64,000 nt of DNA from Verrucomicrobiota bacterium. Lineage in GTDB: Bacteria > Verrucomicrobiota > Verrucomicrobiia > Opitutales > Puniceicoccaceae. The notes beneath the pieces are model-generated. The model saw nothing but the letters and a program-made list of their open reading frames with translations. It searched no databases and was not told the origin of the DNA. A program made the translations under genes and the position numbers. Positions 1 to 9,017 of the stretch are shown here, one piece after another (the first letter of the stretch is position 1; each line of letters begins with the position of its first letter). The stretch is from positions 62,001 to 126,000 of the forward strand of contig JBCDMB010000001.1 in NCBI GenBank assembly GCA_038744685.1, given 5' to 3'.

Positions 1-1094
1 TTTTTCTCTATTATTCAATGGTCTTGATGCATACGGAAAGGACCCCGACCCCGGACACGGAACCGCAATCCGTCTACGACGACTACGATATCCATAAGAA
101 GGGGAACGGAAACAATGTCGGCGATGATCCAAGCTTCTATCCGGAGATGCTCCATTACGCGGATAAAATGGTCGGCAATCTTCTGGATAAACTCGAAGAG
201 ACTGGTCTCACCGAACGTACAATTGTGATTCTGATGGGGGATAACGGAACTCGTCCCGAGTACTTCTTTCATTGGTCGAACGGGAAAGTCAGGCAGGCCT
301 TTAAAGGCAAGCATATCGAAGGGGGTATTCAGGTGCCGTTATTGATACGCGCTCCTGGGAAAATTCCTTCAGGTTCGGTTTATGACGGGATGGTTTACGT
401 GACGGATATCCTGCCGATGCTCGGAGACGCGACAGGCATTGAGATTCCAAACGAAGAAGACCTTGATGGGGTTAGTTTCTGGACTCAACTTACCGGCACG
501 GACGACACTGAACACCGCGATCATATCGTCACGTGGTATCGAAAGAATGGCGACTTTATCGAATATGCCTTCGATAAACGGTATAAACGTTATGCTCCGA
601 ATGAAGTGTATCCGGAGGGACGCTTTTTCGATTACGGCGAGGATCCTTTGGAGAAAGCAGGCGAACCCGTCAGGAAGAAGATCCCAAACCGATGGAACCG
701 TTGGCGGTATGCGGGACTAGACTTGAATAATCTTACTCCTGAACACCAAAAAGCGTATGATCGTCTGGGGAAGGTGTTGGATGAGTTTACGTATATCCCT
801 GTTGGAGATTTGCGCGTGATCAAGAGCGAGGCGCCCTTGCGGGTCGGACACACGCAACAGCTTCGTTGTGAGATTTATCCCTCCAACGCCACTCGTAACA
901 ATGTGATCTGGCAGAGTAGTCATCCCGAGATAGCCAGCATCGATAAATTCGGTATTCTGGAAGCGCATCAACCCGGTCAGACGACGATCAGTGCCTACTC
1001 TTGGGACGATGCAAATCCGGTAGCGAGTGGAGGTGGGTTTGAATTTGAAACGACGGGGATCCAAAGCTCGGTAGAGATTGGAATTGTTGAGTAG
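1..1094 (+). CDS. Sulfatase, 3' part, with bacterial Ig-like tail (5' end outside window)
   Basis: C-terminal part of a type I (formylglycine) sulfatase. The frame is open to the left edge: codons from base 3 read [10 protein letters not shown], which lines up with [10 protein letters not shown] in the complete paralogue at 35158-36894, so the ATG at base 18 is internal. Visible sulfatase features are the PTPDTEP stretch, the late metal-site motif MGDNGT and the C-terminal RFFDYGEDP segment. The last ~95 residues (LRVIKSEAPLRVGHTQQL to the end) form a Big2-type immunoglobulin-like domain with the WQSSHPEIASIDKFG signature. The catalytic Cys and signal peptide lie outside the window. It is followed in the same direction by two more sulfatases. 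Substrate cannot be read from sequence; a sulfated algal polysaccharide is inferred from context. Confidence 0.93.
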   Translation, partial: FLYYSMVLMHTERTPTPDTEPQSVYDDYDIHKKGNGNNVGDDPSFYPEMLHYADKMVGNLLDKLEETGLTERTIVILMGDNGTRPEYFFHWSNGKVRQAFKGKHIEGGIQVPLLIRAPGKIPSGSVYDGMVYVTDILPMLGDATGIEIPNEEDLDGVSFWTQLTGTDDTEHRDHIVTWYRKNGDFIEYAFDKRYKRYAPNEVYPEGRFFDYGEDPLEKAGEPVRKKIPNRWNRWRYAGLDLNNLTPEHQKAYDRLGKVLDEFTYIPVGDLRVIKSEAPLRVGHTQQLRCEIYPSNATRNNVIWQSSHPEIASIDKFGILEAHQPGQTTISAYSWDDANPVASGGGFEFETTGIQSSVEIGIVE

Positions 1095-1154
1095 GACTTG
1101 CACATATTTACCAAATAATACATGAAATAGGACCAGGCCCCACGAAGTTACCCC

Positions 1155-3035
1155 ATGAAGAACATTTATTTTTGCCTAGTTTCCGTTTTATCTGCCGCCT
1201 TTACCGGATTGGGAGATACCAAACCGAACATTCTTTGGATTACGACAGACGATCAGCGTCCGGACTCCCTGCAGTGTTTTAATCGTGCTGTCTACGGCAC
1301 TGACGAGAGTCCTCTTGGCTACGTGGAATCGCCCGAGATTGATAAGCTGGCTGCGGAGGGAGTTCTCTTCACCCGCGCGATTGTCAATGCGCCTGCCTGC
1401 GGGCCATCGCGTGGCTCTATGCATAGCGGTCGGTACCCGTTTCGTAACGGACATTATGGTTTTGAAATGAGCCATCAGCAGGCGGACTTCGTGGAACCGA
1501 TTGTCCACCAGTCGATTCGCGACTACGGCTACAGCACAGGAGCCTTTGGTAAGATGGATTCTTACATCTATACGGTTCCAAAAGAATTCAACACGGATGG
1601 CATGTTCGGCGCCAAGGTTCATTTCAAGCACGACTTACAGAGTAACGGGCTCGGTGATATTTACTCTCATGTGCACGGGGAGAACATTGACGGCGTGTGG
1701 ACCGTTGTTGGAAACCGAGAGAAGGTGATGTATCCCGATGGAACGACGAGGATATACTTTACCAATCGCTGGGGCGAGGACCTCCGGCCAGAGGACATTG
1801 CTGAGATTGAGCAAACCAATCGAGAGTTCGATCTGCTTCGCGCCTACCCTAAAGGTTTCTACTCCAAGGCGCTGATCTACGGCGGGGAGAATCCTCAGGC
1901 CGAGGACGGAACGATCGATTTTCACATCGCCCGTGAATTTATGGACTATCTGGATAATGCCGATCAGACCTACACGACTGGTTGGGGGGCTGAGATGGAG
2001 GGTGTTCCCTCTGACAGGCCGACTATGATCGAGGTAGGCTTGCGTCTACCGCACACACCGGTGCTGCCACCAAAGTCCTATCGGGATCGTTTCGCGGAAA
2101 AAGTTTACAGAGTGCCTGAGTTCACCGACGAGGAGAAAGCGAAGCTGCCTCCGCAGTTAAAGGCCGTAACGCGGAACATGAAAGTCGTTGCAAACTCACC
2201 TGAAGAGATCTCCGCAGGGCTTGCCTACACGGAAGAGGAGATGCAGCAGGCGATTCAGGACTACTATGCCTTTTGTGCCTATGGAGACACCCTCATCGGT
2301 GCTATGGTTCAAAAGTTCAAAGAATACAGCGAAGAGAACGGACAGGATTACCTGATCATTTACACCGTTGGGGATCATGGGTGGCATCTTGGGGAGCAAG
2401 GTATAGCCACCAAGTTTACCCCGTGGCGTGAGTCGATCCACAATGCTGCAATTGTTGTTTCCTCGGATAAGGAGAAGTTCCCTCCGGGTATGGTTTACGA
2501 TGGTCTCGTCGAGTACGTGGATTTCATGCCGACTATCCTCGCGGCCGGCGGGGCGGATATTCATGATCCGAAATACAGCTATCTTGATGGTCAGGACCTC
2601 GCTGAGGTCATCTCCGGAGAAGCTCCGAAGCGCGAATACGCTCTGGGCGAGATGAACCTGATTTACGGTCCGCGCGCCTATATGCGCTCCAAGGACTGGG
2701 GATTCTCCATGCGGACGCGGCCGTTCAACAATTGGGTCAAAAAGGATCAATTGGACAGCAATATAAATTGGGCTCTCGAAGTACCGGTTGAGAAGGCAGA
2801 GCTTGCGCTTTACGACCTGCGGGTTGACCCGCTTGAGCGAAATAACGTTGCTAATGATCCTGAGTATAAGGAGCTCGCCGCGTGGTTTCGCAATAAGCTC
2901 GGCAACATCGTGCTCGGTGACCGTCGAATCGAGGCGGACTGGGACTACGCCAATGAATACCGGCTCCACACTTTCGCCGAAGGCTCGGATGACAAGAAAC
3001 TCGATATACCGCCAGCTCTGATTCCGAAGATCTAA
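1155..3035 (+). CDS. Secreted sulfatase, iduronate-2-sulfatase-like
   Basis: Cys-type sulfatase of 626 residues that would hydrolyse sulfate esters after conversion of Cys82 to formylglycine. A signal peptide covers about residues 1-21. Metal-binding Asp residues lie in TTDDQRPD (about 30-37), the activation motif is CGPSR at 82-86, and a second metal site sits in GDHGWHLGEQG. The GDHGW form and the long C-terminal domain resemble iduronate-2-sulfatase/choline-sulfatase-type members. It is the same family as the partial sulfatase at the right edge (62704-64000): both share DYYAFCAYGD, VVSSDKE and the closing GxxDKxL segment. It starts 60 bp after the preceding sulfatase and is followed by a third one 24 bp later, so one transcript is likely. 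Exact substrate unknown. Confidence 0.93.
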   Translation: MKNIYFCLVSVLSAAFTGLGDTKPNILWITTDDQRPDSLQCFNRAVYGTDESPLGYVESPEIDKLAAEGVLFTRAIVNAPACGPSRGSMHSGRYPFRNGHYGFEMSHQQADFVEPIVHQSIRDYGYSTGAFGKMDSYIYTVPKEFNTDGMFGAKVHFKHDLQSNGLGDIYSHVHGENIDGVWTVVGNREKVMYPDGTTRIYFTNRWGEDLRPEDIAEIEQTNREFDLLRAYPKGFYSKALIYGGENPQAEDGTIDFHIAREFMDYLDNADQTYTTGWGAEMEGVPSDRPTMIEVGLRLPHTPVLPPKSYRDRFAEKVYRVPEFTDEEKAKLPPQLKAVTRNMKVVANSPEEISAGLAYTEEEMQQAIQDYYAFCAYGDTLIGAMVQKFKEYSEENGQDYLIIYTVGDHGWHLGEQGIATKFTPWRESIHNAAIVVSSDKEKFPPGMVYDGLVEYVDFMPTILAAGGADIHDPKYSYLDGQDLAEVISGEAPKREYALGEMNLIYGPRAYMRSKDWGFSMRTRPFNNWVKKDQLDSNINWALEVPVEKAELALYDLRVDPLERNNVANDPEYKELAAWFRNKLGNIVLGDRRIEADWDYANEYRLHTFAEGSDDKKLDIPPALIPKI

Positions 3036-3059
3036 AACGAAGAGACCAACTCTCCCGCA

Positions 3060-4502
3060 ATGAATCTACTGTCAAACCGTATCCCACTTCCCTTGGTAAC
3101 CATAGCGGGTTTAACCTTGTTGGTCGCTGGATTTTCTTCGTTCGGAGAAGAATCCAGTGAACGACCGAACATCGTTGTAATCATGGTTGATGACATGGGC
3201 TTTGCGGACATGGGCGCGAATGGGAGCACGGACATCCTCACCCCGAATCTGGATCGCTTTGCGAGAACCGGAATCAACTTTCAATCCGGTTACGTAACCC
3301 ATTCCTTTTGCGGACCATCACGGGCAGGTTTCTTTTCCGGACGCTACCAACAGCGATTCGGACACGAGATGAATCCGGCCATGGATGTCTACAACCAGAA
3401 TCTTGGTCTGGACCCGAACGAGAAAACTTTCGTGAAGCGTCTGCAAGAAGCGGGCTACTACACAGGAGGCATCGGTAAGTGGCATCTTGGTGGAAGCTCG
3501 GAGCATTACCCGCTGCATCGCGGCTTCGACTACTATTACGGATTTTTGGAAGGAGGTCACGACTACTTCGAAATCGATCTGTCGACTCGCGAGGGATACA
3601 AAAACGCCTTGATCCGTAACGACATGCCCGCGATTTTTGAAGGCTACCTGACCGATGCGCTCAGCGAGGATGCGGTGGAATTCATCAACCGGAATGCAAA
3701 TACTGATGTGCCCTTTTTCCTCTACGTTGGATATAACGCGCCCCATGGACCGCTCCAGGCCACCAAGGAAGATCTCGCCAAACATGCGCACATCGAGGAC
3801 AGCCAGCGGCGTATCTACGCAGCGATGGTCTATTCTATGGACCGGGGGGTGGGGCAGATATTAGACGCGCTTGAAGATAATGGTATCCGTGAGAACACTC
3901 TTGTGGTCTTCTTCAGCGACAACGGAGGTCCTCAGCCGGTGAGCTGGAGCGAATGGTTCGATAATGGTTCCGACAATGGCCCCTTGCGTGGCGGGAAATC
4001 GGATGTCTACGAAGGTGGTGAGCGTGTCGTGATGATGGCGAGTTGGCCGGGAACGCTTCGCGAGGACGTCACCTACTATCGTCCTGTAATTTCGCTCGAT
4101 TGGGCACGGACAGCTGTTGATCTTGCAGGGGCGGATGCTGAGTTGGGAATGGGAATGGAAGGTGTCGACTTGATTCCCTTTTTAACCGGCGAAAAAAACG
4201 GGGATCCGCATCAGGCATTGTTTTGGCGCCAATGGAATGGCCGTGAGTGGGCTGTGCGTTCCGGCGATATGAAGTTGGTCGGCTCGTTTGATGATCCCAG
4301 CCGAATGGAACTCTTTGATCTGGCAAGTGACATCGGTGAGGAAGAAAATCTTGCGCAAACCCGGCCTGAAACTGTGGAGCGCCTGCGTAAGCTCTACAAT
4401 CAATGGAATGCTGACAACATCCCATCGACCTTCCCAAACACTCCCGAGTATCTGAAACTTCGGGATGCTTTCCACATCGAGAGCACTGGTGGGTCAAAGT
4501 GA
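3060..4502 (+). CDS. Secreted sulfatase, arylsulfatase A-like
   Basis: Complete Cys-type sulfatase of 480 residues. The N-terminus (about 1-30) is a hydrophobic signal peptide. Residues seen: metal ligands in VDDMGFAD (Asp44, Asp45), activation motif CGPSR with Cys84, GKWHLGG with Lys140 and His142, and SDNGG with Asp287 and Asn288. It is more compact than the preceding sulfatase and belongs to a different subgroup, which suggests that the two remove different sulfate groups. The gap to the preceding gene is 24 bp, so co-transcription is likely. Formylglycine maturation needs a separate enzyme that is not in this window. Confidence 0.93.
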   Translation: MNLLSNRIPLPLVTIAGLTLLVAGFSSFGEESSERPNIVVIMVDDMGFADMGANGSTDILTPNLDRFARTGINFQSGYVTHSFCGPSRAGFFSGRYQQRFGHEMNPAMDVYNQNLGLDPNEKTFVKRLQEAGYYTGGIGKWHLGGSSEHYPLHRGFDYYYGFLEGGHDYFEIDLSTREGYKNALIRNDMPAIFEGYLTDALSEDAVEFINRNANTDVPFFLYVGYNAPHGPLQATKEDLAKHAHIEDSQRRIYAAMVYSMDRGVGQILDALEDNGIRENTLVVFFSDNGGPQPVSWSEWFDNGSDNGPLRGGKSDVYEGGERVVMMASWPGTLREDVTYYRPVISLDWARTAVDLAGADAELGMGMEGVDLIPFLTGEKNGDPHQALFWRQWNGREWAVRSGDMKLVGSFDDPSRMELFDLASDIGEEENLAQTRPETVERLRKLYNQWNADNIPSTFPNTPEYLKLRDAFHIESTGGSK

Positions 4503-4552
4503 GTTCATTTCCCGGTTGAGTAGACCGTAGCCCGGTTTATCCACATTGAGTT

Positions 4553-5758
4553 ATGAATGCATTGATCGTTGGAACGGGCGAATACAGCACTGGATATGTT
4601 GGCGGGGGAGCCAGCCAATCCGATAACGGGGCGGGGGTGGTTGCCTTGAGCCTATTTCATCAGCGTGCCTTGGGTAAGGTCGAGCGGGTTCTAATGGCTG
4701 GAACGAATGGATCAAAGTTTCCCGGTATTCGGGAGCACCTCGACCGAATTCTTGGACAGCGCTATCGGAACCTAAGCACCGAGTTCGAGAGTTTCCCAGC
4801 CGATGATTGCGAGCGGGATCCGAAAGCTTATCTCGGTGCAATGGATCAACTCTCTCCGGGTGACTGCGTTTTCATCTTCACGCCAGACGACCTGCACTTC
4901 GAAATTGGTAGGGCAGCAATTGAGCGCGGCCTGCATGCTCTCATCGCTAAACCTATCGTTCAGACTACGGCTGATCATAGACAATTGATCACGGCCGGTG
5001 ATGCGAAGGGCGTCCTTGTAGTAATGGAGGTCCACAAGCGATGGGACCCGATCTACGTCGATGCCCGCGATAAAATCCGTGAGCTTGGCGATTTCAGTTT
5101 TTTCAACGCCTACATGAGTCAGCCCAAATCGCAGCTAGAGACCTTTCGCGCATGGGCCGGAAAGTCGAGCGACATCAGCTACTACCTAAATGCCCATCAC
5201 ATCGATTTCCACAATTGGGCGATCGGTCATCGCGCTAAGCCTGTGGCGGTCACTGCCCATGGAGCGACTGGTGTGGCGCACGGGAAATGTATTCAAACCG
5301 AGGATACAATCACACTGGCTACGACTTGGAAAAATATCGAGAGCGGCAATCTGGGAACCGCCTTGTATACGTCTTCCTGGATCGCGCCGAAGAGCGATGT
5401 TCACTCGCAGCAGCGCTTCCACTACATGGGGCACGAGGGAGAGATACAGGTCGATCAGGCACATCGCGGTTACCAAATGGCGACCGATGCCGATGGCTAC
5501 AGTTCGCCGAATCCACTCTTCATGAAATACCGCCCCAGTGCCGATGGAGACTTCGTCGGACACACCGGCTATGGTTATCTCAGTATTGAAGCTTTCGTCG
5601 AGGCAGCGAGTTCAGTGAATGTCGGTGAAAGTAAGATCACTGACTGGGACAGCAGACTTGCAACTGCCCGCCAAACACTAGCCGTTACGGCAATCCTCGA
5701 GGCTGGCCGCCGCAGCCTGGATTCGGGTAGCGCAATTGTCCGAATCGAGGATTCATGA
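4553..5758 (+). CDS. Gfo/Idh/MocA family oxidoreductase, cytoplasmic
   Basis: NAD(P)-dependent sugar dehydrogenase-like protein of 401 residues. The Rossmann motif IVGTGE starts at residue 5, directly after the start, so there is no signal peptide and the enzyme should be cytoplasmic, unlike the other oxidoreductases here. The usual EKP motif of the family is AKP (132-134), and a conserved HHIDFHNW segment lies near residue 216. It follows the sulfatases by 50 bp and precedes the GH50 gene by 53 bp, so it is probably in the same operon and acts on an imported sugar derived from the same polysaccharide. The start at 4553 puts the nucleotide-binding motif at its usual place. Substrate unknown. 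Confidence 0.88.
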   Translation: MNALIVGTGEYSTGYVGGGASQSDNGAGVVALSLFHQRALGKVERVLMAGTNGSKFPGIREHLDRILGQRYRNLSTEFESFPADDCERDPKAYLGAMDQLSPGDCVFIFTPDDLHFEIGRAAIERGLHALIAKPIVQTTADHRQLITAGDAKGVLVVMEVHKRWDPIYVDARDKIRELGDFSFFNAYMSQPKSQLETFRAWAGKSSDISYYLNAHHIDFHNWAIGHRAKPVAVTAHGATGVAHGKCIQTEDTITLATTWKNIESGNLGTALYTSSWIAPKSDVHSQQRFHYMGHEGEIQVDQAHRGYQMATDADGYSSPNPLFMKYRPSADGDFVGHTGYGYLSIEAFVEAASSVNVGESKITDWDSRLATARQTLAVTAILEAGRRSLDSGSAIVRIEDS

Positions 5759-5811
5759 AAGCTTACTGAAGTGCCCTTTAGCAAATTCTAGTGCTCTAGG
5801 CCCCTGTTCGA

Positions 5812-8025
5812 ATGTTTGTCCCACTACTCATTACCCTCCGAATCATTCTCGCGATGGTTCCACTGGCAGCTTTTTCGCTGCATGCATCGACTGTATCGCT
5901 TTTTGATTTCGAGGACGCGAAAATACCTTCGGACGCCGAAGTTCAGGGCGTCGAGTTGGAGTTGACAAGAGGGCAGGGCGTCTCGTTGGGAAAGCAGGCT
6001 CTCCTGGTGAACTACCCCAATGAATCACTTTTCAAGAAGGTCTTTTTTGAAACGGAGGAATCTTGGGGTGTGGAGGCATTCGACGCCAGTTCGCTCGCGC
6101 TCGAGATCACCAACCTATCGGAAGACTCGACCCAGTTGTGGATCACTTTGCAGGACGCGAGCCAGAGCGTGACCGGACACATCAATATCGCAGCAGGCTC
6201 GGGTGGGACCTACTACATCGATCTGGATGGCCCGATCCAGAAACTCAACCTTGGGATGACGGGTTGGCCACCCCGTCAGGCACCAGAGGTTGGCGAGAAC
6301 GCGATTCCGTTCCAATATGCATGGGGTGCACGGCAGATAGACGTGAGCACGCTCCAACACATTGGTCTTTACATGAAGGGCAATCTGACGGAGCGGACGC
6401 TCGTCATCGACAACATCCGAATTGTTCCGAACGACAATGGCGACACGGCGGTGTTGAAGGGGTTGGTGAACAAGTATGGTAAGGCCTCACGTCTAAACTG
6501 GCCGACTAAGGTTCACTCCGATGAAGACCTGTTGGCTTACGGAGAAGTGGAGGGGAAAGAATTGGCACAGCCTCGGGCATTCGAGGGGCGTTCCCAGTTT
6601 GGTGGCTGGGCTGATGGCCCGCGTCTTGAAGCAACCGGTTACTTCCGGGTGGAGAAACACGACGGCAAATGGACGCTTATCGATCCAGAGGGTTACTTGT
6701 TCTTCGCAGTAGGGATCGCGAATACGCGTTTCTCCAACACCTACACAGTCACAGGAGTCGACTATGAGTCCCCCCAGGAAAGGAAAGACGAGTTCATCGC
6801 CTCAGATCTACGGCGTGAGCTATTCGAATGGCTTCCGGCGAAAGACGATCCACTTGCCGACCATTATTCCTATGCGGGTTCGATTCATACCGGAGCTCTT
6901 GAGAGGGGACAGACCTTTAGCTTCTATACCGCGAATCTGGAGCGGAAATATGGTGACGATTACGTAGAGAAATGGGTCGACGTCACGCTGAGTCGGATGC
7001 AGAGCTGGGGCTTCACCTGTCTGGGAAATTGGATTGATGACCGGTTTATCGGAAACGGCCGAGTGCCCTATTTTGCCCACGTTTGGATTCGTGGAAATCA
7101 CAAACGAGTCTCGACGGGCAACGACTACTGGGGCCCTATTCATGATCCTTTTGACCCAGAGTTCGTGGAGAGCGTGAGGGAATCCGTCACCGCGGTGACG
7201 GATAAGGTGAAGAACGATCCCTGGTGTATCGGTGTCTTCGCGGATAACGAGATTAGCTGGGGCAATCTCTACGGAGACCTCAACCGGTTTGGCATCGTCA
7301 TCAACACACTAGGACGACCGGTTTCGGAGTCGCCAGCCAAGATGGCATTCGTCGAAATCTTGCGAGCGAAATATGGGTCTATTGATTCATTGAATGATGC
7401 GTGGCAGGCGGACGTGGGGAGTTGGGAGTCGTTTGAGGACGGCTTCTCGCATGAGGGGGCGCTCGAAGGCTCGCGGCTAGAGGATTTTAGTATGCTTTCC
7501 GAAGATCTGGCATCTCAGTATTTCAAGACCGTGCGCGCCGCCGTGAAGGCCGAGATGCCGAATCATCTCTATCTCGGAGCCCGCTTTGCGGACTGGGGGA
7601 TGACACCGGAGGCGGTTCAGGCAGCGGCAAGACATACGGATATCGTGAGCTACAACATGTATACGGAAGGACTTCCCGGGCATTTCGAAGAGTGGCTCGC
7701 GGAGTTGGATCGCCCAAGCATTCTCGGAGAGTTTCATTTTGGCTCGATCGATCGGGGTATGTTTCACGGAGGGATTTGCACGGCGGCGAACCAAGTCGAA
7801 CGCGGAGTGAAGTATACCAATTACGTGCGGTCGGTTTTGGAGAGTCCCTATTTCGTAGGTACACATTGGTTTCAGTACGTTGATTCACCGACGACCGGTC
7901 GCGCCATCGATGGCGAGAATTACAACAGCGGTTTTGTCAGTGTAACCGACACTCCCTATCCCGATTTGATAAACGCTGCCCGCGAGCTCCACGAGGAGCT
8001 TTATGAAATTCGGTTTGGCAATTGA
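5812..8025 (+). CDS. GH50 family beta-agarase-like glycoside hydrolase
   Basis: Secreted glycosidase of 737 residues. A signal peptide (about 1-26) leads into a carbohydrate-binding-like beta-sandwich (about 27-210), then a TIM barrel. The barrel carries FADNEISWG, with Glu480 as the likely acid/base, and GEFHFGSIDRGMFHGG, with Glu640 as the likely nucleophile; the latter is a hallmark of GH50. The layout of a CBM-like domain plus barrel and the length match known GH50 exo-beta-agarases. GH50 enzymes release neoagaro-oligosaccharides from agarose; activity here is inferred from family. It lies downstream of three sulfatases and a sugar oxidoreductase. Its last 25 bp overlap the 3' end of the opposing AraC gene. 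Confidence 0.86.
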   Translation: MFVPLLITLRIILAMVPLAAFSLHASTVSLFDFEDAKIPSDAEVQGVELELTRGQGVSLGKQALLVNYPNESLFKKVFFETEESWGVEAFDASSLALEITNLSEDSTQLWITLQDASQSVTGHINIAAGSGGTYYIDLDGPIQKLNLGMTGWPPRQAPEVGENAIPFQYAWGARQIDVSTLQHIGLYMKGNLTERTLVIDNIRIVPNDNGDTAVLKGLVNKYGKASRLNWPTKVHSDEDLLAYGEVEGKELAQPRAFEGRSQFGGWADGPRLEATGYFRVEKHDGKWTLIDPEGYLFFAVGIANTRFSNTYTVTGVDYESPQERKDEFIASDLRRELFEWLPAKDDPLADHYSYAGSIHTGALERGQTFSFYTANLERKYGDDYVEKWVDVTLSRMQSWGFTCLGNWIDDRFIGNGRVPYFAHVWIRGNHKRVSTGNDYWGPIHDPFDPEFVESVRESVTAVTDKVKNDPWCIGVFADNEISWGNLYGDLNRFGIVINTLGRPVSESPAKMAFVEILRAKYGSIDSLNDAWQADVGSWESFEDGFSHEGALEGSRLEDFSMLSEDLASQYFKTVRAAVKAEMPNHLYLGARFADWGMTPEAVQAAARHTDIVSYNMYTEGLPGHFEEWLAELDRPSILGEFHFGSIDRGMFHGGICTAANQVERGVKYTNYVRSVLESPYFVGTHWFQYVDSPTTGRAIDGENYNSGFVSVTDTPYPDLINAARELHEELYEIRFGN

Positions 8026-8921
8026 ATTTCGGTTCTTCTCGAGTGCCCGACAGTACTACCGAGGCTTTTTCGAAAGGCTTTTGGTGTGCAGCCGTGCTGG
8101 GCTTTGAATCGACGGGAAAAGTAGTTTGGGTCTTTGTAGCCGCAGGCCCATGCAACTTCGGATATTGCAAGGCGATCCTGAGAGAGTAGGCGGCGGGCCT
8201 GAGCCATTCGGAGATTGGTGAGGTATTGGATCGCGGTTTGGCCTACTTCTGCCGAAAAGCGTGCCGAAAGGCTGTCGGCGTTGCAGCGGAGCCGTTTTGC
8301 TGCCTCCTGGAGTGTCAGGTTCTCTGAGCGCATTTCAGCAAAGAAGAGGTCCATGCACTGCGTTACCAATGGCGAGTACTCGCTATCTGATTCAGACGTA
8401 TCCTGCTCGATAATATCCAGAACGAGGCCGAGATAGGAGCAAAGTAAATGCTGCTCAAGGTCGCGATTTCCGCGATGCGCGCATGCCCCTTGTGTGAGTA
8501 GCTCGGCTAGGAGTTCCGAATTTCCGCAGGTGTAGGATTTTAATGGATAGCCCCAGGGTCGGGCTCCGTCAGAGCCTTCCATTTTAAGTGCGACAAAGCG
8601 CTCAGTGTGGTGAACGATCACGAAGGCGGAGAAGTGGTTGCCGCGGACGACTTCTTGGTGAGGGGTAGCTGCAGGCATGATGCAGAGTTCGCCCGGGCCC
8701 AAGTTAAATCTATCATCCCCGCAGGTGAAGCAGTTGTAGCCCACCTGCTGGAAAAAGATTTCAGAAAAGGGATGGTAGGGTGCATCAGTCACCATACTGA
8801 GCCTCTTTTGCTGCATCGGGGCATGAATGGGTGGCAGTTGCTTATTTCGGGTCAACTGCCTGAGAATACCCTTCAACTGATTTAAAGCTGAATCTGAGCG
8901 CTCTTTTTCAGTCGTCCTCAC
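8001..8921 (-). CDS. AraC family transcriptional regulator
   Basis: DNA-binding regulator of 306 residues with an N-terminal cupin-like sensing domain (about 60-130, including LGPGELCIMPAATPHQ) and two C-terminal helix-turn-helix motifs, LTLQEAAKRLRC and ISEVAWACGYKDPNYFSRRF, the second being a standard AraC signature. It converges on the GH50 gene with a 25-bp 3' overlap and is divergent from the oxidoreductase at 9018, with 96 bp between the starts. It probably senses a sugar released by the neighbouring enzymes and controls one or both sides. The start used is GTG at 8921; an ATG about 35 codons further in is a possible alternative, because the first residues are charged and not obviously part of the domain. 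Confidence 0.88.
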   Translation of the reverse strand: MRTTEKERSDSALNQLKGILRQLTRNKQLPPIHAPMQQKRLSMVTDAPYHPFSEIFFQQVGYNCFTCGDDRFNLGPGELCIMPAATPHQEVVRGNHFSAFVIVHHTERFVALKMEGSDGARPWGYPLKSYTCGNSELLAELLTQGACAHRGNRDLEQHLLCSYLGLVLDIIEQDTSESDSEYSPLVTQCMDLFFAEMRSENLTLQEAAKRLRCNADSLSARFSAEVGQTAIQYLTNLRMAQARRLLSQDRLAISEVAWACGYKDPNYFSRRFKAQHGCTPKAFRKSLGSTVGHSRRTEIQLPNRIS

Positions 8922-9017
8922 TTATATAAGAAATGTGCTATTTTGAAGAAATTATTCAGCTTAAAAACCTTGGTGCTGTTACGTCGTTTAGTATTCTCCG
9001 AGTCGAAATAACTTACG

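Noticed and set aside
18-20. ATG at base 18 as the true start of the first sulfatase
   Set aside because: The frame is open upstream and the residues before it match the middle of the paralogue at 35158; the catalytic domain would be missing from such a start.
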